Assembly (NCBI GenBank): GCA_036303105.1
Contig: JAXJBF010000013.1
Coordinates: forward strand, 1 to 5,846
Length of the DNA stretch: 5,846 nucleotides
Direction: 5' to 3'
Source of the DNA: UMGS1590 sp036303105
GTDB lineage: Bacteria > Bacillota > Peptococcia > Peptococcales > Peptococcaceae
Both the position numbers and the translations under genes were made by a program. Each line of letters starts with the position of its first letter. Within the stretch, counting starts at the first letter, position 1. This document shows, in pieces, positions 1 to 5,759 of the stretch. Under the pieces are notes generated by a model. It had not been told where the DNA came from, ran no database searches, and saw only the letters and a list, made by a program, of their open reading frames with translations.

Positions 1-62
1 AGGATTATGGCACGGCCTCGCCCGCTGTCAAGGCCGCAGAATGGGTGCATGGTCATGGCTGA
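1..62 (+). CDS. C-terminal end of an unidentified protein (partial)
   Basis: An open frame enters from the left edge (first full codon at 3) and stops at TGA 60-62. It gives 19 residues ending in AAEWVHGHG. The codons (GGC, GCC, AAG, GTG, GAA) resemble those of the clear genes downstream, and the gap to the next gene is an ordinary intergenic distance, so this is probably the tail of a real gene. It is too short to assign to a family. No convincing terminator hairpin follows it. The intergenic stretch 63-221 holds only the promoter signals listed below. Confidence 0.4.
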   Translation, partial: DYGTASPAVKAAEWVHGHG

Positions 63-162
63 GCCGCCTCCTTTGCTGTGTGTGGTGAGATTTGTTTCAT
101 TATACCACAGGCCGGCGCCGGGGGCGACAGTTTTCAGAAAATTTCTGCGGCGGCATGCCCGC

Positions 163-191
163 TTTTCAAGGGCGGCGCTGCGCGGTACAAT
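163..191 (+). promoter_or_regulatory. Promoter of the flavoprotein gene
   Basis: TTTTCA (163-168, 4 of 6 matches to TTGACA) is followed after 17 bp by TACAAT (186-191, 5 of 6 matches to TATAAT). Transcription would start near 198, about 24 nt before the ATG at 222, leaving the Shine-Dalgarno sequence in the leader. A 13-nt perfect dyad at 135-147 (CAGAAA-A-TTTCTG) lies just upstream and could be an operator, which is speculative. Confidence 0.5.
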
Positions 192-221
192 AAGGGGAAG
201 ATGACAAAGGAGGAAGAAACA

Positions 222-848
222 ATGAAAGTATTGCTTGTCAATGGTTCCAGCCATATCAACGGCACGACGATGCGCGCGCTGGAAGAAATGGTAAAAATTT
301 TTGACGCAGAAGGCGTGGAAACAGAGGTCATTCAGACTGGCAGCAAGCCGCTGGCCGACTGCCTGCAGTGCGGCGCCTGCGCCAAAACAGGGCGCTGTGT
401 GATCGACGACGACGGCGTGAATGCTTTTGTGGAGAAGGCACGCACGGCGGACGGCTTTGTGTTTGCCACGCCGGTGTACTATGCCCATCCAAGCGGCCGC
501 ATTTTCTCTTTTCTGGACCGCGCCTTTTACAGCGCCGGCAAGGATGTGTTCCGCTGCAAGCCGGGCGCTGCAGTGGCGGTGGCGCGCCGCGCCGGCACAA
601 CGGCGAGCCTGGACGCGCTGAACAAATACTTTGGCATTTCTGAGATGCCAGTGGCTGGCTCCACCTATTGGAACCTGGCCCACGGGCGCGTGGCCGAGGA
701 TGCGCCGGAGGACGGCGAAGGCATGCAGACGCTGCGCAACCTGGCGCGTCACATGGTGTGGATGATGCGCTGCTTTGCCGCCGGCAAGGAAGCCGGTGTG
801 CCGCTGCCGGACACCGAGCGCGGCACCATGACCAATTTTGTGCGCTGA
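222..848 (+). CDS. Flavodoxin-fold NAD(P)H-dependent oxidoreductase with a four-cysteine (iron-sulfur flavoprotein-like) motif
   Basis: Predicted cytoplasmic FMN protein of 208 residues, the usual length for NADPH-dependent FMN reductase/flavodoxin-family enzymes. The N-terminus MKVLLVNGSSHINGTT is the first strand plus the FMN-phosphate loop (GSS..NGTT, residues 8-16). TPVYYAHPSGRIFSFLDR (about residues 87-104) is the conserved second flavin-binding segment. Cysteines 47, 50, 53 and 59 form CX2CX2CX5C, which fits the compact motif that binds a [4Fe-4S] cluster in iron-sulfur flavoproteins of the Isf family; whether a cluster is present here is inferred. The start at 222 is set by AAAGGAGG (206-213) with 8 nt spacing; the in-frame ATG at 201 has a poorer site. 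The gene appears monocistronic, between its own promoter and terminator. The electron acceptor is unknown; quinones, nitro- or azaaromatics are possible for this fold. Confidence 0.85.
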   Translation: MKVLLVNGSSHINGTTMRALEEMVKIFDAEGVETEVIQTGSKPLADCLQCGACAKTGRCVIDDDGVNAFVEKARTADGFVFATPVYYAHPSGRIFSFLDRAFYSAGKDVFRCKPGAAVAVARRAGTTASLDALNKYFGISEMPVAGSTYWNLAHGRVAEDAPEDGEGMQTLRNLARHMVWMMRCFAAGKEAGVPLPDTERGTMTNFVR

Positions 849-857
849 GACACTCTG

Positions 858-888
858 CCAGCAGGACAGGCCGTCCTGCTGGTTTTTT
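858..888 (+). terminator. Intrinsic terminator after the flavoprotein gene
   Basis: A perfect 10-bp stem (CCAGCAGGAC 858-867 with GTCCTGCTGG 873-882) with a 5-nt loop is followed directly by six T (883-888). It begins 9 nt after the TGA stop. Confidence 0.93.
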
Positions 889-889
889 C

Positions 890-919
890 TTGCGGCACGG
901 CAGGCTGCCAGCGTATAAT
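890..919 (+). promoter_or_regulatory. Promoter of the yjdF leader
   Basis: A perfect TATAAT (914-919) lies 18 bp downstream of a weak -35 candidate TTGCGG (890-895). The -35 touches the end of the preceding terminator, so the unit starts immediately after it. The predicted start near 926 coincides with the first hairpin of the structured leader. Confidence 0.6.
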
Positions 920-920
920 G

Positions 921-1079
921 AGGGTGCAGCCATGGGCTGCGGCAAAGATAAAAACGCACCGTGCGCCTGTGGGCGCGCCAGAGCCGGAAGGTAGCCCGGC
1001 CGTCTCGCCATTGGCGAGGTAAGTAACCTGCCCCTCCGGGTTGTCCCTTCTTTGTCCATCTTTTGATAAAGGAGGGACC
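921..1079 (+). promoter_or_regulatory. Structured leader, probable yjdF riboswitch
   Basis: The 5' untranslated region of the YjdF-family gene is about 155 nt long and densely foldable. Hairpins seen in order are GCAGCC/GGCTGC (926-931 with 935-940), GTGCGCC/GGCGCGC (961-967 with 972-978), GCCGG/CCGGC (983-987 with 996-1000), CTCGCC/GGCGAG (1004-1009 with 1013-1018) and a weaker AACC/GGTT (1025-1028 with 1039-1042). A purine-rich unpaired stretch, AAAGATAAAAA, lies at 944-954. In Bacillota, genes of this family are often preceded by the yjdF RNA, a riboswitch reported to bind diverse azaaromatic compounds and to act on translation. The assignment here rests on gene context, leader length and folding, not on a covariance-model match. 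Confidence 0.75.
1043..1078 (+). promoter_or_regulatory. Shine-Dalgarno-sequestering helix (expression platform)
   Basis: GTCCCTTCTTT (1043-1053) pairs with AAAGGAGGGAC (1068-1078) over 11 bp with one G-U wobble at 1049/1072; two further pairs (1054-1055 with 1066-1067) may extend it. The 3' strand contains the entire ribosome binding site of yjdF, so translation should be blocked when this helix forms. No U-tract follows, which argues for translational control rather than termination. Confidence 0.7.
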
Positions 1080-1082
1080 ATG

Positions 1083-1499
1083 ATGGAGACTACATCGCTC
1101 ACGTTAACGGTGTTCTTTGACGATCCATTCTGGGTCGGCGTGTTTGAGCGCGCCGACGGCGGGCGGCTGTCGGTGTGCCGGGTGGTCTTCGGCGCCGAGC
1201 CGCGGGATGCGGAGGTGCTGGCGCTGGTGCTGCGGCGGTGGCAGCGGCTGTCGTTCAGCGAGGCGGTGCCGGCGGCTGTCAAGCCACGCTGCCGCAACCC
1301 CAAGCGGCGGCAGCGCGCAGCCCGCAAGGCTGCCGCTGCGCAGGGCGTTGGCACCAAGGCACAGCAGGCACTGGCCCGTCAGCGCGAAGCCGGCAAAGTG
1401 GCGTGGCGCGCTGCAGCAAGCGCGGCCCGCGAGGAGCAAGCCGCCGCACGCCACGCCGCCAAACGCGCCAAGCGCAAAGAGAAACATCGCGGCCACTGA
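1083..1499 (+). CDS. yjdF: YjdF family protein (DUF2992)
   Basis: Protein of 138 residues and unknown biochemical function. The N-terminal part has the family pattern: LTVFFDDPFWVGVFER, then RVVFGAEPRDAEVL (about residues 6-48). The C-terminal half is the characteristic long basic segment, beginning KPRCRNPKRRQR, containing GTKAQQALARQRE and ending KRAKRKEKHRGH; it is rich in Ala, Arg and Lys and is probably a helical, possibly nucleic-acid-binding tail. No signal peptide or membrane segment is seen, so it is likely cytoplasmic. Two consecutive ATGs occur at 1080 and 1083. AGGAGG (1070-1075) lies 4 nt from the first and 7 nt from the second, so 1083 is preferred; 1080 adds one Met. The gene is alone between its riboswitch-like leader and a terminator. 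Many family members share this leader, which ties the protein to azaaromatic sensing. Confidence 0.85.
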   Translation: METTSLTLTVFFDDPFWVGVFERADGGRLSVCRVVFGAEPRDAEVLALVLRRWQRLSFSEAVPAAVKPRCRNPKRRQRAARKAAAAQGVGTKAQQALARQREAGKVAWRAAASAAREEQAAARHAAKRAKRKEKHRGH

Positions 1500-1505
1500 G
1501 CCGCC

Positions 1506-1540
1506 AACAACAGGACGAACGTCCTGTTGTTTTTTATTTT
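1506..1540 (+). terminator. Intrinsic terminator after yjdF
   Basis: A perfect 11-bp stem (AACAACAGGAC 1506-1516 with GTCCTGTTGTT 1521-1531), loop GAAC, is followed by a T-rich tail (1532-1540). It starts 6 nt after the stop codon. Confidence 0.93.
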
Positions 1541-1567
1541 AGAAGATTCCTCTATACTGCACAGCTG

Positions 1568-1576
1568 TGTTATAAT
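1568..1576 (+). promoter_or_regulatory. Extended -10 promoter of the EamA transporter gene
   Basis: TGT followed by a perfect TATAAT (1571-1576) forms an extended -10 element; no good -35 is seen 16-18 bp upstream, as is common for this promoter type. Transcription would start near 1583, leaving a leader of about 29 nt with GAGGGGG (1599-1605) 6 nt before the ATG. Confidence 0.55.
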
Positions 1577-1611
1577 GATGCGCGTACTTTCATTACAAGA
1601 GGGGGATTTTC

Positions 1612-2502
1612 ATGAATCGCTACACACGCCATGGTCATATGACGGCGATTTTAACGGTGCTGATCTGGGGCACCACCTTTATTTCCACGAAGGTGCTGCT
1701 GGAGGATTTTCAGCCTGTGGAAATTTTATTCATACGGTTTCTTCTGGGCTATGCCGCGTTGTGGCTGGTGTACCCGCATCCGCTGCGGGGAACGACGGCG
1801 CGGCAGGAAGCGATCTTTGCCGGGGCCGGGTTGTGCGGCATTTGTCTCTACTATCTGCTGGAAAACATTGCGCTGAGCTATTCAATGGCCTCGAATGTGG
1901 GCGTGATTGTGGCGGTGGCGCCGCTTTTCACGGCACTTTTGGCGCAGGTGTTTCTGCGCGGCGAGGAACGGCTGTCAGCAAATTTCTTTGCTGGCTTTCT
2001 GGTAGCGATGGTCGGGGTGGCTTTGATCAGCTTCAATGGCCAACGTTTTGCGCTGAATCCGCTGGGCGATGGGCTTGCGCTGCTGGCGGCGCTGATTTGG
2101 GGCTTTTACTCGATTTTCACGCGCAAGATTGCCGGCTTCGGCGTTACAACGCTGCAAGCGACACGGCGCACGTTTTTCTATGGGCTGCTCTTTATGCTGC
2201 CAGCGCTTGTGGTGTTTGATGTGCGGCTGGATATTGCCCGGCTGGCCGATCCCGTGAACGCGCTGAACCTGCTGTTTCTGGGGCTGGGCGCATCGGCGCT
2301 GTGCTTTGTGACCTGGAATATGGCGATCAAGCGCCTGGGCGTGGTGCAGGCGAGCCTGTATATTTTTCTTACGCCGGTGATTACGGTGGTCTGCTCGCTG
2401 CTGATTCTGCACGAACCTTTCACCTGGATGACGGCGCTGGGCACGCTGCTCACCCTGCGCGGGCTTGTGCTCTCAGAACGGCGCAGCCTGCGCCAACGTT
2501 AA
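1612..2502 (+). CDS. EamA/DMT superfamily membrane transporter
   Basis: Integral membrane protein of 296 residues, the usual length for the ten-helix drug/metabolite transporter superfamily. It has two repeated EamA halves, about residues 10-140 and 150-287. Hydrophobic segments are visible at roughly 10-27, 33-53, 66-86, 93-113, 122-140, 151-167, 184-204, 213-233, 243-263 and 269-285. Typical family sequences are LIWGTTFISTK in helix 1, LENIALSYSMASNVGVIVAVAP across helices 3-4 (split here: LLENIALSYS, then MASNVGVIVAVAP), LLAALIWGFYSIFTRK opening the second half, and LGVVQASLYIFLTPVI in helix 9. Basic residues after the last helix suggest a cytoplasmic C-terminus. Members export amino acids, metabolites or drugs by secondary transport; the substrate cannot be read from sequence. 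The start at 1612 is supported by GAGGGGG 6 nt upstream. It has its own promoter and shares a terminator with the convergent activase gene. Confidence 0.87.
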   Translation: MNRYTRHGHMTAILTVLIWGTTFISTKVLLEDFQPVEILFIRFLLGYAALWLVYPHPLRGTTARQEAIFAGAGLCGICLYYLLENIALSYSMASNVGVIVAVAPLFTALLAQVFLRGEERLSANFFAGFLVAMVGVALISFNGQRFALNPLGDGLALLAALIWGFYSIFTRKIAGFGVTTLQATRRTFFYGLLFMLPALVVFDVRLDIARLADPVNALNLLFLGLGASALCFVTWNMAIKRLGVVQASLYIFLTPVITVVCSLLILHEPFTWMTALGTLLTLRGLVLSERRSLRQR

Positions 2503-2549
2503 AAAAGCACGCCGCTGCATCTATTGTGGATGCAGCGGCGTGCTTTTTA
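2501..2549. terminator. Bidirectional intrinsic terminator between convergent genes
   Basis: A 20-bp perfect inverted repeat (2502-2521 with 2529-2548, loop of 7 nt) includes a GC-rich core GCACGCCGCTGCATC. T5 follows on the plus strand (2544-2548) and the A-run at 2501-2506 gives a T-run on the minus strand. It overlaps the TAA of the plus-strand transporter gene and lies 7 nt beyond the end of the minus-strand activase gene, so it can serve both. Confidence 0.93.
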
Positions 2550-2555
2550 ATTGCG

Positions 2556-3296
2556 TCACTTATAGCTGACGACTTCAATACCTGCTGCTTCGGCCATGGC
2601 CTGCCAGTGGTCGAGCTGTTCCTGGCTTGGCGTGGCAAAGCGGGCGTCGGGCAGGGCGAGGCCGAGCTGCTCATACTTGGGCTCGCCGTAGCGGTGGTAG
2701 GGCAGAAATTCCAGCTTGGCACGCAGGTTGTTCTGCACGAAAAAGTCGAACACCTGCGTCATGGTGGCGTCGTCGGCGTTGACGCCGAGGATGGTTGGTA
2801 TGCGCACCACCAGTGGCAGCCCGTCGCTGTTGGCGCGGCGGATGTTCTCGAGAATCAGGGCGTTGTCCACGCCGGTGAAGCGATGATGCTGGCGCCCATC
2901 GATGTGCTTGATGTCGATAAAGATGGTGTCCATTTTGCGCAGGGTCGGCGCCAGCTGCGCGTAGTCAAAATAGCCGCAGGTTTCGATGGCCAGCGAAAAG
3001 CCTTCGTCGTAAAGGGTATCGACCATCTCCGCCAGGAACACCGGCTGCGCGGTGGCTTCGCCGCCGGAAAAGGTGACGCCGCCGCCGGAATGGCGGAAAA
3101 AAATCGCCTGGTGGCGCAGTTCGTCGAGAATGTCGTCGGTCTCTGCCCAGTGGGTGAGCGCGTTGCGGCGGGTTTGACCCTCCGGATTGGCGCACCAGGC
3201 GCAGCGCAGCGGGCACCCCGCCATAAAGACGATGGTGCGTATGCCTTCACCGTCGTTGACCGAAAAATGTTGCAGTTGCATGATGTAGCCGCCCAT
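2556..3296 (-). CDS. Glycyl radical enzyme activating enzyme (PflA-like radical SAM protein)
   Basis: Radical-SAM activase of 246 residues that would use reduced [4Fe-4S] and S-adenosylmethionine to abstract a hydrogen from the glycine of the neighbouring GRE. The N-terminal pattern is HFSVNDGEGIRTIVFMAGC, followed by the cluster motif CPLRCAWC (Cys28, Cys32, Cys35; CX3CX2C), then NPEGQ, and SGGGVTFSGGEAT (about residues 70-82) with the SAM-contacting GGE. The length equals that of single-cluster PFL activases; there is no cysteine-rich ferredoxin-like insert between the CX3CX2C motif and GGE. The ATG at 3296 is chosen because MGGYIMQLQHFSVNDGEGIR aligns residue for residue with PFL activase N-termini (M.GYI...E.F...DG.GIR) and no other usable start codon lies near the Shine-Dalgarno sequence; the internal ATG at 3281 is an alternative. 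It is the second gene of a two-gene unit, 55 nt after the GRE. Confidence 0.9.
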   Translation of the reverse strand: MGGYIMQLQHFSVNDGEGIRTIVFMAGCPLRCAWCANPEGQTRRNALTHWAETDDILDELRHQAIFFRHSGGGVTFSGGEATAQPVFLAEMVDTLYDEGFSLAIETCGYFDYAQLAPTLRKMDTIFIDIKHIDGRQHHRFTGVDNALILENIRRANSDGLPLVVRIPTILGVNADDATMTQVFDFFVQNNLRAKLEFLPYHRYGEPKYEQLGLALPDARFATPSQEQLDHWQAMAEAAGIEVVSYK

Positions 3297-3338
3297 AGTA
3301 AAAACGGCGGGAACCGTTCGGCTCCCGCCTCCTCCTTT
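3297..3338 (-). terminator. Intercistronic hairpin with U-tract between the GRE and its activase (attenuator-like)
   Basis: On the minus strand AAAGGAGGAGG (3338-3328) runs into a 10-bp stem, GGCGGGAGCC / GGTTCCCGCC (3329-3306, one G-U pair, loop GAAC). This is followed by GTTTTTACT and the activase ATG at 3296. As RNA it has the form of an intrinsic terminator and could lower activase expression relative to the GRE. The only good Shine-Dalgarno sequence is upstream of the stem, about 34 nt from the start codon in linear distance but about 10 nt if the 24-nt hairpin is folded out. Confidence 0.7.
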
Positions 3339-3351
3339 ATTGTCGTTGAAC

Positions 3352-5721
3352 TTAGAATGCTGCGTGCTCGGTGCGGGCGATGATGGCGTCCTGCATGGAT
3401 TTGGACAGGTTGACAAACTGGGTCGAATACCCGGCTACGCGCACGAGCAGGTCTTTGTAGTTTTCCGGATGCAGCTGCGCATCACGCAGCACGTCGGAAG
3501 AAATGCAGTTGAACTGGACATGGAAGGCGCCCAGCGAGAACAGTGTTTGAATCATGGCGCCAAGGTTGGCCTGGCCGCGCTTGGTGGCGACGAGGTTGTG
3601 GTCGAGGCGCAGGTTCAGCAGGGTGCCGCCGGAATGGATTTCCTGGTTGAGCTTGGCGGCGGAACGCATGGCTGCCAGCGGGGTGGAGGTGTCGGTGCCT
3701 ACGAATGGGGACACACCTTCGCTGGATGGCTCGCCGTTTTTGCGGCCGCATGGCGTGGCGCCAAGGACGCGGCCCATTGGGATGTAGTTGGAAATGCCCA
3801 TGAAGGCGGTGTTGAACGGTGAACCGAAGATGTCTTTATATTGATGGATTTCGTGGTAATAGTGGTTGGCGATTTCGATGGCGATATCGTCCACATAGCG
3901 GTCGTCGTTGCCGTATTTTGGGCAGGCCTGCGCCTGGGCGCGGAGCTCGTCGTAGCCTTCCCAGTTGGCCTGCAGGGCCTTGGCGAGGGTCGCCATGTCG
4001 CAGACTTTGTCTTCAAAAACGAGCTTCTTCACAGCTGCCAGCGAGTTTGCCACAACGGCCAGGCCAATGCCGGTGATGACGGGGCCGACGTTGTACTTGG
4101 CGCCGCCCTGGGAAAGGTCCTTGCCGCTTTCCATGCAGTGCTCGATGCAGGAGGAAAGGAATGGGCGCGGCACCATTTCTTTGTGCAGGCGCTGGGCTTC
4201 GATGGTGAGAATGATGGAATGGCGGCAGAGGTTGTCGAACTGCTTGTAGAAGGCGGCTTTGACGTCTTCGTAGCTGGTCATTTCAGCCGCTGGCTTTTCC
4301 TCCAGCCCCATCTGCTCGCCGGTCATGAGGGATTTGCCCTGGTTGAGGGCGTATTCGAGTGCCGAGCCAAAGTTCATGTTGACGGCGGCGGTCCATTCGC
4401 CGGTTTTGCGGAAATGCGGCACAACGCAGCCGCAGTTGTTCCAGTCGCGGGCGTCGTCTGGTTCATAGCCAGCATTCAACAGCATCTGATAGCCCACGGC
4501 GTCGCTGTGGATGGCTGGGAAGCCGGTGCCTTTGCTGACCAGGTGGCAGACGGCGTCGAGGAATTCTTTCGGGCAGTCGGCCTGCACGCGCACAGAAAGC
4601 CCAGGCTGGTGGGTTTTGACTTCTTCGGTGGCCTGGAGCGCCATGTAGGTGATTGGGTTGGTGCCGTCGGAGCCGTCGCGTTTTTTGCCGCCGACGGTGA
4701 GGTTCTGGAACTGGTTGTAGCCGGCGAAGTAGTCGGCGGTGTTGGACGAAATGGTCCACACCCATTCGGAATACTTGAGCCAGAGGGCGTCAATCAATTC
4801 CTGCGCCGCTTCCGGCGTGATGGCGCCTTTGGCGAGGTCCGCTTCATAATATGGGTCCATGTACTGGTCGAAGCGGCCAGGGTTCAGGGACAGCGGATTT
4901 TCGGAAAGGATGCCGCCGATCTGCACGAACCAGATGAACTGCAGCGCTTCGTAGAAAGATTGCGGTGGATGTTCCGGCACACGACGGCAGTTTTGCGCGA
5001 TGACGCGCAGTTCTGCGGCGCGGGTTGGTTCGCTTTCCTGTTCGGCCATGGCTTCGGCGGCGTCGGCGTAACGGTTGGCGTAGCGGATGATGCCGCGGGA
5101 GGTCCAGAGGGTGGATTCATAGAAATCGCGCTTGTCTTCGTCCTCTGGGTTGGTCATGTCGAGCTGAGCGATGTGTTCTTCGGCTTCGCGGATGAGGCCG
5201 CCGAAGCCTTTCTTAAAGAGCACGTCCTGGTAGTCTGGCGTGATTTCGCCGACGGCCTGGCGCCATTTCGAGTCGTTGTCAAGGATGCCGGTGTCGACGC
5301 CGATTTTCTTGGTATCGGCAGGCACGCGCTTGAGGAAGGCTTCCTCGAGGGATTTGTTCTTCCAATATGGGAAAACTTTTTCGCGCATGAAGGCGCGCTG
5401 TTCGTCGGTCATTTCGTAAGGGTCCTGTGGGCGGTCGGAAAAGGTGTCCATTTCTTTGTCTACCCATAGCCAGGAGAATTCCGGCGTCAGAATGCCGCAC
5501 TTGCGGTGCTCGCCGATGGCGCCGACGATGAGCTCGCCGTCAAAAATATGCACCGTCAGCTGGTCGCAGCAGTCATAAAAAGCTCTGGCGCGCTGAATGC
5601 ACACAGGCAGCCCTTCGGTTTGCTTGTGGGATTCGGTCCACAGCCAGGCGCGTTCCGTGGAAATCGACGGTTTGGCGTTTACGTAGTGTTGTCTGATTTT
5701 TTCAATGCGTTCTGTTACCAT
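3352..5721 (-). CDS. Glycyl radical enzyme of the PFL/glycerol-dehydratase superfamily, substrate unknown
   Basis: Cytoplasmic radical enzyme of 789 residues, normal for the family. The N-terminal region (SISTERAWLWTES near residue 20, GELIVGAIGEH near 60-70) is typical of glycerol-dehydratase-like GREs. The glycyl-radical motif is VRVAGYSTQFVNLSKSMQ near the C-terminus with the radical glycine at Gly764, and the protein ends IIARTEHAAF. The active-site loop reads NNCGCVVPH, making Cys432 the expected thiyl-radical residue, with a second cysteine at 430. The residue two after Cys432 is Val434 where most dehydratase, decarboxylase and lyase members have a catalytic Glu, and the loop is also unlike the adjacent Cys-Cys of true pyruvate formate-lyase. 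The name PFL should therefore not be taken as a function. The ATG at 5721 has AGAGAGG 8 nt upstream; the in-frame GTG at 5730 lies inside that site. The activase gene follows directly. Confidence 0.92.
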   Translation of the reverse strand: MVTERIEKIRQHYVNAKPSISTERAWLWTESHKQTEGLPVCIQRARAFYDCCDQLTVHIFDGELIVGAIGEHRKCGILTPEFSWLWVDKEMDTFSDRPQDPYEMTDEQRAFMREKVFPYWKNKSLEEAFLKRVPADTKKIGVDTGILDNDSKWRQAVGEITPDYQDVLFKKGFGGLIREAEEHIAQLDMTNPEDEDKRDFYESTLWTSRGIIRYANRYADAAEAMAEQESEPTRAAELRVIAQNCRRVPEHPPQSFYEALQFIWFVQIGGILSENPLSLNPGRFDQYMDPYYEADLAKGAITPEAAQELIDALWLKYSEWVWTISSNTADYFAGYNQFQNLTVGGKKRDGSDGTNPITYMALQATEEVKTHQPGLSVRVQADCPKEFLDAVCHLVSKGTGFPAIHSDAVGYQMLLNAGYEPDDARDWNNCGCVVPHFRKTGEWTAAVNMNFGSALEYALNQGKSLMTGEQMGLEEKPAAEMTSYEDVKAAFYKQFDNLCRHSIILTIEAQRLHKEMVPRPFLSSCIEHCMESGKDLSQGGAKYNVGPVITGIGLAVVANSLAAVKKLVFEDKVCDMATLAKALQANWEGYDELRAQAQACPKYGNDDRYVDDIAIEIANHYYHEIHQYKDIFGSPFNTAFMGISNYIPMGRVLGATPCGRKNGEPSSEGVSPFVGTDTSTPLAAMRSAAKLNQEIHSGGTLLNLRLDHNLVATKRGQANLGAMIQTLFSLGAFHVQFNCISSDVLRDAQLHPENYKDLLVRVAGYSTQFVNLSKSMQDAIIARTEHAAF

Positions 5722-5759
5722 TGCGCACACCTCTCTATTCTATAACAGCACCAAAATCG

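Noticed and set aside
78..221. Longer flavoprotein reading from an upstream ATG at 78
   Set aside because: It would run through the promoter and add 48 residues before the MKVLLVNGSS start that all members of the fold begin with. The ATG at 222 has an ideal ribosome binding site.
328..1059. 243-codon open frame on the minus strand
   Set aside because: It is antisense to the flavoprotein gene and the yjdF leader, with low-complexity Arg/Pro/Ala-rich sequence typical of shadow frames in GC-rich DNA.
1041..1082. Earlier TTG-type start for yjdF at 1041
   Set aside because: It would lie inside the leader, ahead of the Shine-Dalgarno sequence, and add residues absent from the family.
2301..3383. 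360-codon open frame on the plus strand
   Set aside because: It overlaps the end of the transporter gene, crosses the bidirectional terminator and runs antisense through the activase gene; it has no ribosome binding site or domain.
3297..3416. Activase extended upstream to 3416
   Set aside because: The extension overlaps the C-terminus of the GRE gene, translates the hairpin, and has nothing in common with activase N-termini.
3841..5469. 542-codon open frame on the plus strand
   Set aside because: It lies entirely antisense to the GRE gene, whose motifs and start are clear. Its Val/Gly/Phe-rich sequence with no recognisable domain is the mirror of GC-rich codon use on the other strand.
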